Shown: piece after piece, positions 11,320-22,672 of the stretch
Layout: each line of letters starts with the position of its first letter
Position numbering within the stretch: position 1 is the stretch's first letter
Source: Liolophura sinensis
Lineage: Eukaryota; Mollusca; Polyplacophora; Chitonida; Chitonidae
Direction: 5' to 3'
Assembly: GCF_032854445.1 (NCBI RefSeq)
Contig: NC_088300.1
Location: 74,331,005-74,395,004, forward strand
DNA length: 64,000 nucleotides
Position numbers and translations under genes: made by a program
The notes under the pieces: model-generated
Databases searched by the model: none
Told to the model about the DNA's origin: nothing
Seen by the model: the letters and a program-made list of their open reading frames with translations, nothing else

Positions 11320-13300
11320 TCAAAAATATAAATAAATAAATACCACATACATGTTCAAGTTTCCGCGACAAGCAGGGAACGGTGGAGAGGCGTCGCAAAG
11401 GCGGCAACTGGTTCATTGCAAACAAAGCTTGCGTGACCATGCCAGTTGTCCGACTGGTTTAGTTCAGAGACTGCATGTGATGCCATTTGAACAGGATAGG
11501 CCTCATACCTACAATTGTTTTCAGCCGTGGAACGTATTCAGATTTCGATACGAGTAAGTCGTTGTTCTCAAGCCTTACGTGCCAGTCATTGCTCTTCGTT
11601 TTTGTTAAATTTTACATTGGGAAATGAAGTTTTTATTGTGGTAAGCTATAGTGTCGTGGTAAGCTATGGAGTGTTGAGTTATATAGCTGATGTTGGACAG
11701 CTCATAGATATTCTTCTTCGGATAGGTAATAGAACACATTATGTGAAAAGAAGTCATATATGTGTTATACAAATACAGAACAAGACATTTTGTTGTTTTC
11801 ACGAAAGAGGGCATCGGTAGTTGACACAAATCCTTACATCAGTTATATTTTTGTCTGAATATGATGCATGTGTGTTGTATCCCGGAAATCTGTTGGTGGA
11901 CTAAGCAAAGGCCTGGTCCCTTTGCATTGTTTTCATGTCATTGTATATTAAATCTGATGACAATACACCCTTTTGAGCAATTCTAGACCACAAATGTCTG
12001 AAAAATACCAATTAACATCAGTGCATATTTTTACCTATTTCTGTACAAACCATGGTGCTAGGCGTGTAACTTGCTACTGTTTATGCATTTACATCAGTAA
12101 AACCCCAACTCAGGTACATATAAATTGACAGAAAGACACGTATTTCATGCCTTACATATGACCATTTCCCAACCATCACACTGTCTTCGCTGCTCTGATT
12201 TTACTCTCTATGCTGTACTTTGTTTTATATATCTCAGGGGACCATAAAACAAGACAAGCGGTCGATCACATTTATTATAACTCACCTCAGTGATATCATG
12301 ACTTAAACATTAATATGCAAGGCTTTATTTAAATTTCTCGTTAAACTTATTAATTTGTATCTTTTTTTGTAGAATTTAAGACGCCCTCCTTCTTGCATGT
12401 TAGAAGGAGTCGTTCGTGGATTCGATCAGCTTCCTAAGGTAATTTCTGCGCATCAAATCTGCAGAATATACAATACCCACTCCTCACATGTTTGTTCTGA
12501 TGGAGAACGTGCATGTCGATTTTCTTACTGGGGTATTTCCCGGAGGTCTCAAAGACTGATGTGGTCACATGACGACTGTCATCGTCACAGGAGGTTTATT
12601 TGAATGTCATTTTAAGTTATTATTGTTCAGGGATGAACATGGGTTGTACGGTCCACCTTTTACGTGCAGTATAAGTAACAGACCCAACAACGGTTCAACA
12701 AAACACTATTTAATAGCGTTGTCTTCACAAATTCAATACGTCCTGACAACGGAAGTAGAATTATCAAAGGTACATGCGCTTTAAGACAATTAATTATAGC
12801 CGTGTCCACCACGACCGATGTCTGTTGAGAGCTTGACACTAAGAAGTAGAAATGATTTGCTCATGGAATTGCATTTAGTTCAGTTTCCTGTGGTCAACGA
12901 AAACGGTATAGCCGGATATGAAAGAATTCCTCCTACGTGTTATTTCACTTTCCATTGCTTTTGTCGCAACGATATGGTTTAAACATTACCAATGTAGTAC
13001 TAAACTTCAGTCATTTATCCAGTGTTTTTTGTATGCCTATTCTGTCATAACCTTTCATCGATGCAAAATTCGCCAAAGGTTGGGTGAATTGCAGGATAAA
13101 TAGCGGAGTCAACAGCTGTAAATACCAGTGAGCCGACCGTGGAGGCCCGCACTTAATCGGCTATCTAGTTCTGCATGTGTGCCAGTCACGGCTGGCTATT
13201 GATGCGTCACGTCGAGCAGGGGACCGCTTTTCACTTATCGCCCCTTCCCCAGAAAGTTAACTGTTTTCTCTTATCGACGTTGTACTGAGAATGGGCAAAG
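11320..13300. other. Non-coding stretch upstream of the FxRIamide gene
   Basis: Open frames up to about 101 codons overlap each other on both strands and have no features. No repeat is recognised. Confidence 0.5.
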
Positions 13301-13403
13301 CGTGCGTCATTACAAATTAGCCAATCACAGACACGCGGGAGGCGGGAAGGAATTAATGGGAAATCTGATAAATAGTAAGGAGTCGCATGAACTTGCATCA
13401 GAC
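13301..13403 (+). promoter_or_regulatory. Putative RNA polymerase II promoter of the FxRIamide gene
   Basis: Elements appear in canonical order. A CRE half-site within TGCGTCAT is at about 13303-13310. A CCAAT box is at 13321-13325, about 79 bp before the proposed start. A GC-rich GGGAGGCGGGA is at 13337-13347. A TATA-like ATAAATAG is at 13368-13375. An initiator-like TTGCATCAGAC has its central A at 13400, about 31 bp after the TATA-like box. The CRE half-site would fit activity-dependent neuronal expression, but that is inference. The transcription start is predicted, not observed. Confidence 0.5.
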
Positions 13404-13449
13404 AGGGGCGGTCCAATCTCTCTGCCAGACAACGCTCAACAACAATCAG
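13400..13449 (+). other. Predicted non-coding exon 1 of the FxRIamide gene
   Basis: Runs from the initiator A to a strong splice donor, CAG|GTAAGA (intron starts at 13450). A second identical donor, CAG|GTAAGA, follows 32 bp later (intron would start at 13482). The sequence TCAGGTAAGATA is present twice, so two exon-1 ends are possible. Neither version contains an ATG, so the leader has no upstream start codon. Confidence 0.5.
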
Positions 13450-14452
13450 GTAAGATACTTCACTATAACTGACATACTCAGGTAAGATAACGTATCGTGC
13501 ATGGCGAATGTAGAGGGGCCTTTTAACATCGATCTGGTACTCAAAGATTACTTCTGCCACAGGTATTGTAACAAATACTGATGTAAAGATACATCAACTA
13601 AAAAAAAAACGCGAGTAGAGCCACACCTTTGCCTCCTTAAATGCGCCATCTTAGCGAACATATATACATATATATCCAGTAGCTAAATGGATTACGTCAT
13701 TACCACCAACAGTTTTTACAAGACAGTATTTTCCATGTTTGTATCCATTCCCAAGTGTATTTTTCGCCAAAATCAAACCATTGGCATTATAGATTTGGTA
13801 ATTTGTCTTTGGTATATTGTCTTTAGTGTGAACATTCATTCAACATTCATCTTTGAATTCTTTTTCCACTCATAGGCTATGTTATTGTTCGCTTCCTAAT
13901 TTCTGTTCTGACTTTATCTTTGGTTTGTAGAGTTATCACTGTTTTCGTTTGTGATAACAACACATTTTCAAACGTATTTTGTTCTCCAAGCTGTAAGTCG
14001 CAATTTACACCCGTTCACTGTCTTTTACGAATTGGCAATATCTCAGTGGCGTTAATTTTTTTCCCTTTTTTAATTTGGCTAATTGCTTTTCCTGTCACTG
14101 TTAAAATTGTGTATTGCCAAGTTTATTTACAAATATATTATGCAGGAAGTCAGCCTTAATTGTAGCTAAGAAGGAACTACGTTTCATTTATCTTGCAAAT
14201 CATAAGTCTGAGATTGTTTGCCAAATCTCATTCTAATTCTACTTGGGCTGTTTGTGTGACCTTAATTATTTAACACAAGCATTTCCTGGAAATAAAATAA
14301 ATGACACATGTCCATTTGTAAACGTCTTTGGCTGTCGAAACACCGATCTCACTTATCGTATAATGATGCTGGGGCGTTTATAACCTATGCTGATTGCTTT
14401 GTTATTGTTGACTGCCGATGAGTGACATTGTTGTTTGTGTTTCTTGTCACAG
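13450..14452 (+). other. Predicted intron 1 of the FxRIamide gene
   Basis: About 1 kb, AT-rich. It ends with the pyrimidine-rich acceptor TTGTTTGTGTTTCTTGTCAC followed by AG at 14451-14452. Short open frames inside it (for example 13687-13875 and 13920-14159) have no protein-like features. Confidence 0.55.
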
Positions 14453-14456
14453 AACC

Positions 14457-15242
14457 ATGGATTTTGCTGGTAGAGATGGAAGACCGTGGACAGCCGCTAT
14501 CCTGCTACTTAGTTTCTTGGCCGCAGTACACTGTGTTCCCATAGAAAGTCCAGAAGACTGTTTTGAACCTTGCAAAGACATTGACAATGAAGAAGAGAAA
14601 GAGCAGTGTGTGTTAAAAATTTGCCCAGAGTTGAACACGAAGGGTGTGATGGGCGCCTTTGTTAACACAGGGGAAGATGACGAGACGGAACCCTTCGATT
14701 CTGAAGACAAAAGGGCATCTCATTTTGTACGAATTGGAAAATACTCTCCTAATTCCTTTGTACGTATAGGAAAAGCAAACCCAGGCTCATTTGTACGAAT
14801 CGGTCGTGCCAACAGGAACTCTTTTGTTCGGATAGGCAAATCTTTACCGCGATACTTTTTACGGATGATCAAAGGAAATCCAAGTTCTTTCGTGCGAATT
14901 GGCAGAGCGAATCCTGGCTCTTTCGTACGTATAGGCAAAGCTGGTCAGTCATCGTTCGTTCGAATCGGCAAGTCCCTAGAAGATGGAGATACTCCCTCAA
15001 GTGAAGAAGACAAACGTATCGGTGCGTTCGTAAGAATTGGAAAAGCAAACCCAGGGTCATTTGTCCGAATTGGAAAAGGAAATCCAGGTTCGTTTGTACG
15101 AATAGGCAAGAGCAATCCTTCTTCGTTTGTAAGGATAGGCAAATCCGCTGAGGAAGACAAATCCAGTCAGTTGACTGAGCAGAATCCCCAGGCTCCGGTT
15201 CACACGAGGCAAGACCCCTCAACTTTTTTGAGGCTCGGCTAA
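14457..15242 (+). CDS. FxRIamide-type neuropeptide precursor
   Basis: A secreted prohormone processed in dense-core vesicles to many short amidated peptides ending FVRI-amide; the family is known as FxRIamide in molluscs, and the peptides are expected to act on G-protein-coupled receptors. The 261-residue product has a signal peptide (about 1-26, cleavage after His-Cys). A spacer follows with Cys35, 39, 51 and 56 (C-x3-C-x11-C-x4-C), then Lys-Arg at 85-86. Next come 11 copies ending FVRIG plus Lys or Arg, mostly 11 residues long, with ANPGSFVRIG present three times. One in-phase unit (129-139, SLPRYFLRMIK) has lost the Gly. An acidic spacer at 173-187 splits the array. The protein ends QDPSTFLRLG-stop, giving a possible FLRL-amide. 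I chose the ATG at 14457 because it is 4 nt after a splice acceptor, in ACCATGG context, and starts the signal peptide; the in-frame ATG at 14418 lies in the intron. The FVRIG codons differ widely at synonymous sites, which argues for selection on the protein. The exact orthologue is not established. Confidence 0.93.
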   Translation: MDFAGRDGRPWTAAILLLSFLAAVHCVPIESPEDCFEPCKDIDNEEEKEQCVLKICPELNTKGVMGAFVNTGEDDETEPFDSEDKRASHFVRIGKYSPNSFVRIGKANPGSFVRIGRANRNSFVRIGKSLPRYFLRMIKGNPSSFVRIGRANPGSFVRIGKAGQSSFVRIGKSLEDGDTPSSEEDKRIGAFVRIGKANPGSFVRIGKGNPGSFVRIGKSNPSSFVRIGKSAEEDKSSQLTEQNPQAPVHTRQDPSTFLRLG

Positions 15243-15280
15243 TACGGACCATGAGACCAGGCCAATATGACGATTTTCAT

Positions 15281-15288
15281 AGGTAAGA
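15281..15288 (+). other. Possible splice donor after the stop codon
   Basis: AG|GTAAGA with the intron beginning at 15283, 40 nt after the stop of the FxRIamide frame. If used, the gene has a 3'-UTR intron. The distance is below the roughly 50-55 nt that usually triggers nonsense-mediated decay in vertebrates. Confidence 0.35.
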
Positions 15289-15381
15289 AACTTTTATTTC
15301 TTATTTAAAACTATTTACACACCTCATTGGAGATTTTAGTTACAGGCACCTCTGTATGGAAGACGACAACGCTTGTACAAA

Positions 15382-15436
15382 AATAAACGTAACTGTGCCT
15401 TTGTAACGATTTGATTACTGCCTCTCTAAAAATAAA
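15382..15436 (+). terminator. Candidate polyadenylation signals
   Basis: AATAAA at 15382-15387 and at 15431-15436, about 140 and 190 nt after the stop codon. Either could end the transcript if the donor at 15283 is not used. AATAAA is common by chance in DNA this AT-rich. Confidence 0.35.
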
Positions 15437-15439
15437 TCA

Positions 15440-18400
15440 CAGTGTGAAATCCTTGTGTAGACAGTACGAAAATGTGTCTCGTATTTATGGAAAATGTCCC
15501 AACTCATTGTTTTTAAATGTAAGTGTAAGTATCAATAATATATTTATTCTTCTTTATGGAGTTTTCGTTTTCTTCATTAAAAATCTACATTTTTTCCTCC
15601 TGATTATATACCAATTCATTTTCATTGGTAACAAATTTCAAGGTACAAGCGTCTCGATAAAAACAGTTGGGATCACATATCTTAAATATATAATAATTTC
15701 AACTTTGTTGCAATGTAGTTAGCCATTTTTAGTATAGAGAAACATTATTATTTCTTGCCTGATACATTTAGTTAAAATCATCTCAGCTTTAATAGCTCTC
15801 TACAAATCACAGCTTAAGATTAATAATCTAAACTCTTAGCAGTAGCTTAATACATATTTAAAACGCATCTCCGTAGTATGGGCGTGATTACGCAAACCAA
15901 AGTGGCAAGAATATTTCCTGAATTTTTGTATAAGACAAGACGCTAAATAAATGCTTCCCGTGGGAACGCTAGACCAAGAGCGTCATGAACTGAACTGTGT
16001 GCTAACACTGGAAATGTCACGTCATAAATATCGTGATTTATTTAAAGACGTCGTTTCTTGGCTAAAGAACACAAAAACTTGCACATCTCGCTGTTATTAG
16101 CTCCAAAAGTAAATGCTCCATCATGCAAAGGGATTCGTGCCCCATTTGAATCTGTAAATTGAAATTGTAAAATCTTGTAAAACAAATTACAAAAATTTTC
16201 GCTCATTACCATTTCCAGTCTATAAGCTGGCAACAAAGGCATGCCTGAATTCGCAAAGTTACAAAGAAATATAATGAACTGATGAGGGGAATAATTTCAC
16301 CACTTCATTTCTGATTTCATCAGAACAATGTTATTAAAATGACGTGGAGATTGTAGCTAACAACATTACAGAATGGTATCTTTACGCATGCTTATATTAT
16401 TAGCAGACCAAACTCTTAACTAAGTTTAAGGGGAAGTTTCAGTCTTTTTCAGGTGAACTAACATTAAAACAGCGTGCATCTCATATTCATCAACAAGTTT
16501 TGTAACGCTATTTATTTTTGCTAATTTTAACACAGCCATGCCATATGTGCAAATCTTGTTAATCAAAATATAAAGTTTCGTGTCTAATGTGTATTGCGTG
16601 GGTGATGGCTGGTTTTCTTCCGTTTAAATACCTTCACAGCCATCTCTACACTTCAGTTTTACTGCTTTGTTTCATTGTGGTATCCTTTTTACCGGATGTA
16701 GTGGCTAATTAGAAAACGCCCATCAGTTTATCCACGGCTAATTACTCATCCGTCACAAGGAATATTACTAAATTATAGTTCAGTGATTTGCCGACGAGGG
16801 TAATCAACTAGGCTTTATTTGGGCAATCCATAATCAATTTTACTTGCTTCATGTTCACGTCTACCCCTGTGATTCATTGTGAATAGGGCTATGTTGGCCC
16901 ATATGACCTGTCCATAGTACTGAACCCGGTGCAAATCTGACGGTGCTTATACCCTCTCACATATGTAGAAACTGAATGGTCGGGGCTAAACGGGGCTCCA
17001 GATATATAAGCGCAGCGCTATTTATGGTATTTATCAGAATGCGGATTTGTTTTTTTACAGAAATATATGGTCATGTGCCAAAGTTATATTGCGACTGAAG
17101 GGCATCCGTACTGATTGTTAACTGACGGTGATAATCTATCAACCACAGAATTCCGGACGACAAGTTCCCCCAACTTTCATCGCTACCCTCAGAACACATT
17201 ACCCTGTCTCAGTCGAGAGTATTAAATAGCGTTGGCATTCTTCGGACTAGCCGATTGATCTGTTTGATACGCTCTACAAAGCCAATTGATTGCTGCTCAC
17301 GTTGGATGACTTTCACGTCCCCCATATATCAACGTCTCGCTGCATCTCAAAGCGGTCAAAATCTTTGATCTACAGACAGATGGAATCATAACTCTGTCGT
17401 CCGCAATGTCTGCCTTCCATACGATATTCAGATTCCATACCTCCGGTGCGTCTGTTTTGTCGTACAGGAATACGTATGGGATTGACTGACTTAATAGCTG
17501 ATCTTCAGTTTACTTCGTTAATTGCCAGAAAAGTAAACGCACAAATATCTAATCGATAACACAGCAGCGAGTGAAGGATGGCCACTTAAGATCTTGAAAT
17601 AAAAATGAAATCCAGACATTGTACTCAAAGATTTGTGTGAATAGTGTCTTTAAGAAATCAGTTGTTTTGGCCAAAGTCTTACATTAACAAAATACGAGTC
17701 ATTGAATGGAGTGTACCGGAAGTAGCCTACTTATCCCAACAGGAAACAGGCTCAGCTATGTTATCACTTATTGTTGAACAGAAATCGATATTCAGACAAT
17801 GGAAGGGCAGACAGAACAAAAGTTAAATCGGAGAAACTCGTGATTGCAACGGTGAGCAGTGACTGCTAAACTCGATGCCTTCGTAGCTATTCTGGAACAA
17901 ACACCAAGCAGGTACTGAGACACTATGAGGGAGTACTGACGGAGGATAGAATGGGTTCCAGGTTTCTTTGTTCTTCAGAATTTACCTGAAATATACATGC
18001 AGTCTGGGCAGTACTGAGTTGGCCACCTGACGGCAGATCAAGCCAAGCGGAAATGAGTAGGCATCAATTTGAATCTGAGGGCGTGGGTACAGAACAAGCT
18101 GTTGGTCCGGACGCGTCACAGCCAATTGGTGGGATATGTCCACTTGATGGGAAATCATGAGAAACACGAGCAGACATTCTCCCGGCGGCAATAGTCTCCG
18201 TCTCTACGGACGACTGTCTTATAACCGACGCTCATGCTACAAGAAACATTGCTTTTATAAAAAGATGTATCTGCCGTTATTAAAACTGGTCCGGTTTGTC
18301 GAACCGGATATAGAAAAGAAACGTGAGATCTTGGAAGTAATATCCCAGTCGTTTAACGCCCCAAATCCGCACCAGATGAGTTCTTTCTCATATTTGTGGC

Positions 18401-19206
18401 GTCTACCGGAAAGGTTGACAGCTCGGGCGGTAATCTTTTTTAGCACCGATTAAATAATCTTGCCCTTGCTCGCCCCTCTACGAGTTCCACAACAATTGTG
18501 TTGACTCTTCGCACTTTGAGGATGATTGGTTGGAAAACAAAAAATTTCAAACTTCACCTTTTTGTGTTGTAATCAGCTTGTATCACATCGTCGGTTTTAC
18601 TCATGGAACTGTCAATGTGTGCATTAAAGCCAGCCCATCAGTTCCTATAATAATATTTCATGACGTGATAAAGTTATCAAAAATTAACAGCCTGTGGTGA
18701 ACGAAGTTAATTATATAATACGATACAGTTAAAGAGAATTACCTCACACTACCCCATAGCGTGCACGCTTCACCTCAATAAAACGATCTTTAACCTTACC
18801 CGAGAACATATACAACCAACCGCATGCATTTACTTGTCACAAGTCAAAGCTGTTCTTAGGAAACTTTGCAAAGCGGCCAATGATAGCAAAATAGGCCTCA
18901 TTTCTTGCAGGATTGAATATACCACATCTAGTGGCCCAAATAAGATGAATATCGTTAATTTGCCTCTGTATAGAATAGGATTACGATGGAGATCAGCTTA
19001 TAGAATATAGCTAAACGAGCACGACTCCACATCAAAGAAGCGATCTGAAAAAAACATGAGCTGCATCATTTCTTTGCTCTGACGTCTGGATAACGCACAT
19101 TCATTTCGATCTCGTCCGAAAACCCTGGTGTCTGCCATTCAGAGAAGTTAAACATGTTCATCTAATGGACTACTAATTTAAGCGGGTAGCATGGGTGTGA
19201 CATTAC
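15440..19206. other. Long non-coding stretch
   Basis: No open frame above about 103 codons and none gene-like. No tandem or dispersed repeat recognised. Confidence 0.5.
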
Positions 19207-19496
19207 TTATTATTACAGAGGGCCTCCGTGGCTCAGTCGGTTAGCGCGCTAGCACAGCGTAATGACCCAGGAGTCTGTCACCAATGCGGTCGTTGTGAGT
19301 TCAAGTCCAGCTCATGCTGGCTTCCTCTCCGGCCGTGCGTAGAAAGGTCTGCCAGCAACCTGCGGATGGTCGTGGATTCACCCCGGGCTCTGCCCGGTTT
19401 GCTCCCATCATAATGCTGGCCGCCGTCGTGTAGGTGAAATATTCTTGAGTACGGCGTAAAACACCAATCAAATAAAATAAATAAATTATTATTACA
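19207..19496 (+). mobile_element. Full-length SINE, main family, with 11-bp target-site duplication
   Basis: The element is 19218-19485, flanked by perfect TTATTATTACA at 19207-19217 and 19486-19496. The tRNA-like head has A box GTGGCTCAGTCGGTTAG and B box GAGTTCAAGTCC. The conserved body includes CTGCGGATGGTCGTGG and the tail is the (AAAT)n type. The intact duplication and head suggest a fairly young insertion. It resembles molluscan V-SINE/RUDI-type elements, but I make that assignment from memory. This is the best reference copy in the window. Confidence 0.93.
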
Positions 19497-20954
19497 TATG
19501 ATTTGTTCCTAACTGATACTAGTAACTAGAGATGAGATAACTACTTTTTACTTTTACTACACTCATCACGTGGTGAATAAAGATAAGACTGTAAATAGGC
19601 CAATCCAGTAAGGCCTCCATTCAAAACTCGGTGATTCCTATATCACCAAAAAATTACAAAAATCTCAAAGATATTTGCTCAAGTCTAAAAGGTTTCTCAA
19701 CGTACTCCCATAAATGGAGACTGAGAGAATAAAGCTAAATTCTCCTTCATACCGAGATGCACGTTTTTAAGGAATCCGCGTGGGCCTGGACGCCTCATCA
19801 CTGTGTTTGTATTATCAAATTCTTGTATAATTCCAGTTACGAGATGTCGCAGTGGATTCACTGGATTCTTTCTCCTAGATAAACACCAAGTCTTTACAAT
19901 AGTCAAATAAGAGGGGCACCAAAATCTGCCCGCGAATACAGCTAGTCTTTCGCCGAGAGAGGTCCTCGGCACATATCTCCCAAAAGACGACCCTTGATGA
20001 TACACTCTACTATTATAAAAAAACCCTAAATCTATTCAAAACCATAACAACACACGTAACCAGGATTTGTGAATCCCCGATTTGTTAGCTTAGTAAACCA
20101 CTGCAGCTGTCTTTTTCTGATAGATAATCCATTATAAGAATGCAGTTTGGAAGGAAACATGAAGCATGATTATCATTTCAGAACTATGTTTCTTTTATTA
20201 ATTTATGAACCAGGTCTTTTGAATTTACTTCTTTTGAGCAGGGATGTGTATGCGAATTTGAATGAGTGAGAAAGAGATTGCGAAAATGAAACTGTTAAAT
20301 AATTTATCTAGCCGTACATCGTAAAGGGAAAAGTTGCAGCGCTACATTAGAACTTTTCCTGTAATTCAGATCATGAAGTTACGATTATAATTCATTTTGT
20401 CTATCAAAAGTTGTCAGAAAATGGGAATTCATTCTGCTTCAATTTCCATTCCGTCCCAGTTGTAGTACACAAATGTAGTCAAACGATTGGAGCTGTTAAT
20501 TTGGCAATACGACGTCAATATGTAATTTGTGATCGGGGGGAAACTGGTAACTAAGTCAAAGGAATAAATAATTAAAAAGCAGCTAATCCTCTGTAATCTG
20601 TGCGGCGACAATTGGTAATCCAGGTACACAGCGAGCATAACGCATCCATTTCATTATAGCTGACCTTGGAAGATATTGTATTTCCAAGAAGATTCTCTTC
20701 GCCCAGAATAACACTTCAGTGTCTTAACACTACAAGTATGTCACAAAACACCACAGTCTGGCAATTATTCTGCACGTTGAGGACCTATAAGTGGAATACA
20801 GCGAGGCATTGGTTGTTAACCTCGATTATTTCAACTGCTAGCCTCAGCATCCAACAGTCTATAGAGTTCAGTTATTGCCAGAATTCGGCTGTCTGTAGAG
20901 TTCAGTAGTTTCGAGAATTTAAATATTTCACCATTTCATTTCAACTGTCTTTTG
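19497..20954. other. Non-coding stretch
   Basis: No gene-like frame; the longest (102 codons, minus strand, 19697-20005) has no features. Confidence 0.5.
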
Positions 20955-21236
20955 TACTCATTTGTTCATGGAACTCGACGGCCCCCAGTTTTCAGTTGTT
21001 TTCAGAATCCATCTGTCTCTAGCACTCATTTGTTCATAGAGCTCAAGGGTCCCCAGTTTTCAGTTGTTTTCAGAAGCCAAGAGTCTCTGGCACTCATTTG
21101 TTCATAGAACTCAACGGCCCCCAGTTTTCAGTTGTTTTCAGATTCCAACTCTCTCTAGCACTCATTTGTTCACATAACCCAACGATCTCCAGTGTTCAGT
21201 TAATTGTTTCCAGAAAACTGTTTTTAGCATGTCGCT
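20955..21236. repeat. 68-bp tandem repeat, about 4 copies
   Basis: The unit begins ACTCATTTGTTCATAGAACT, contains CCCCCAGTTTTCAGTTGTTT and ends near TCTCTAGC. Four diverged copies lie head to tail, the last being the most degenerate. Confidence 0.9.
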
Positions 21237-22335
21237 TTGTGATACATATGTTTAAACCTCAACCTTCGTGGTCTGGCATATAGATTTTGTGGACGTCACA
21301 TCGCTTTTATGTCACGTGAAATAAATCTGTCCTTATTTTTTTTTCTTTGTATTTGCAGGTAGAGGCATGTCACAAAACTGGTGGTTGACGAAGATACGGC
21401 CCGATTGCGCAGTCAACGACAGAAAGAGACTGGCAGGCCCCTAGCAAATTCGTTTCTCCATCCATATCAGCTCTACGTTTTAAAAGCCATTTATCTCGCT
21501 TCATTTAAATCTGTTCTGTGTTATCTCATTAGGCGACAATCGTACTTTCTATTACAACAGTAAGGTTTACCTAAGTATTAGGCAATTAGAGTGCAGGAAA
21601 TAGTGGGTTTACACGGAAGCAATGAAAGGTTACTAGCAAAAAGATGCAAGCTATTTTCAATATTCGGAAATATTTTACATATTACTTAAAATGCCCCATA
21701 TATCGTTTATTAACGGAAAGTAATAGATCTTGTATTTTTAGAATCATGTCGACTGTGCCAACTGGATGAGGATCTAACCGAATGTCTCGTGAAAATATGT
21801 AACATAATTCGCTTGAATAAAATACTACCCTGTTTTATTTTTCATTTTGTTAGTATGTATACCTTTCATCAAGCCTTAAAATACTTTCAGCTACCATTAA
21901 TCTGTAGCTCTATGACATGGTAGACCATACAAAGGTGGCAGTTTTTCGAACCGGTTGTAAAATAACATGCGTATTGAAATCCAGCTGTCTCTCCTTCGGC
22001 TGGGGCTTTAAGTTAACAGGTATGTCGATAACCTGTCGAAGATCGGTGGTTTACTCTGAGCAATACGCTTTCCGTCACGCATAAACATAGTTAAAGTGAA
22101 AAATCCTTACACACTGCGTTTCATACCAAGACACATTTGTAACTCCTGTCAAATAAACATCTAAAAATAACATAATCACTAACGAACACGAGTTAAAAAT
22201 CTGAATGCGACGTCAGACACCAACCCAGCTAATAGAAAAGCAGCGTCTTAAATAACAGAACTATCGGTACGTCATTTTCAAAAACGTCATTTCCTTTTAC
22301 ACAGTTTTTGAGTACGGCAACAATTGATACATGTG
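21237..22335. other. Non-coding stretch
   Basis: No supportable gene or repeat. Confidence 0.5.
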
Positions 22336-22672
22336 GGACCGCTTCGGTGGCCTGTTGGTTATAGCGTCCGCCTTGAGGTCGGCAGACCCCGGGGCCAAAC
22401 CTGAGTCGGGTCATATCAAAGACTTTAATAATAGTACTTGCTGCTGCCTGGCTTGACGCTCAGCTCTTAGAGGTTAGAGCAAGGAAACATGACTGCTTAG
22501 CCCAGTGTCTGTATAATGTGACTCGGTGGAGTGTCATGACTGGTGTCTTCGGTGGCGGCAGCATTTTATTGACATGGACTCGCACTGACACAATATATGT
22601 GCACACACCTAATGACTCCTGGTCCACATATGACTGAAAAAAATGTCAGTAAGACATTAAACACCAAGCATG
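22336..22672 (+). mobile_element. Second-family SINE, most complete copy
   Basis: A tRNA-like head (GGTGGCCTGTTGGTTATAGC, then CCAAACCTGAGTCGG) is followed by a body with CTTGCTGCTGCCTGGCTT, GCAAGGAAACATGACTGCTT, GTGACTCGGTGGAGTGTCAT and GGTGTCTTCGGTGGCGGCAG. The 3' part is ACACACCTAATGACTCC, then GTAAGACATTAAACACCAAG. The 3' end differs from the main family, so it probably depends on a different LINE partner. Confidence 0.75.

Noticed and set aside
13231-13560. 109-codon minus-strand frame over the promoter
   Set aside because: Featureless, and overlaps well-placed promoter elements and splice donors on the other strand.
14869-15252. 127-codon minus-strand frame
   Set aside because: Antisense shadow of the FxRIamide repeats.
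19218-19310. tRNA gene
   Set aside because: The A and B boxes belong to the head of a full SINE with target-site duplication; the anticodon arm is not intact.
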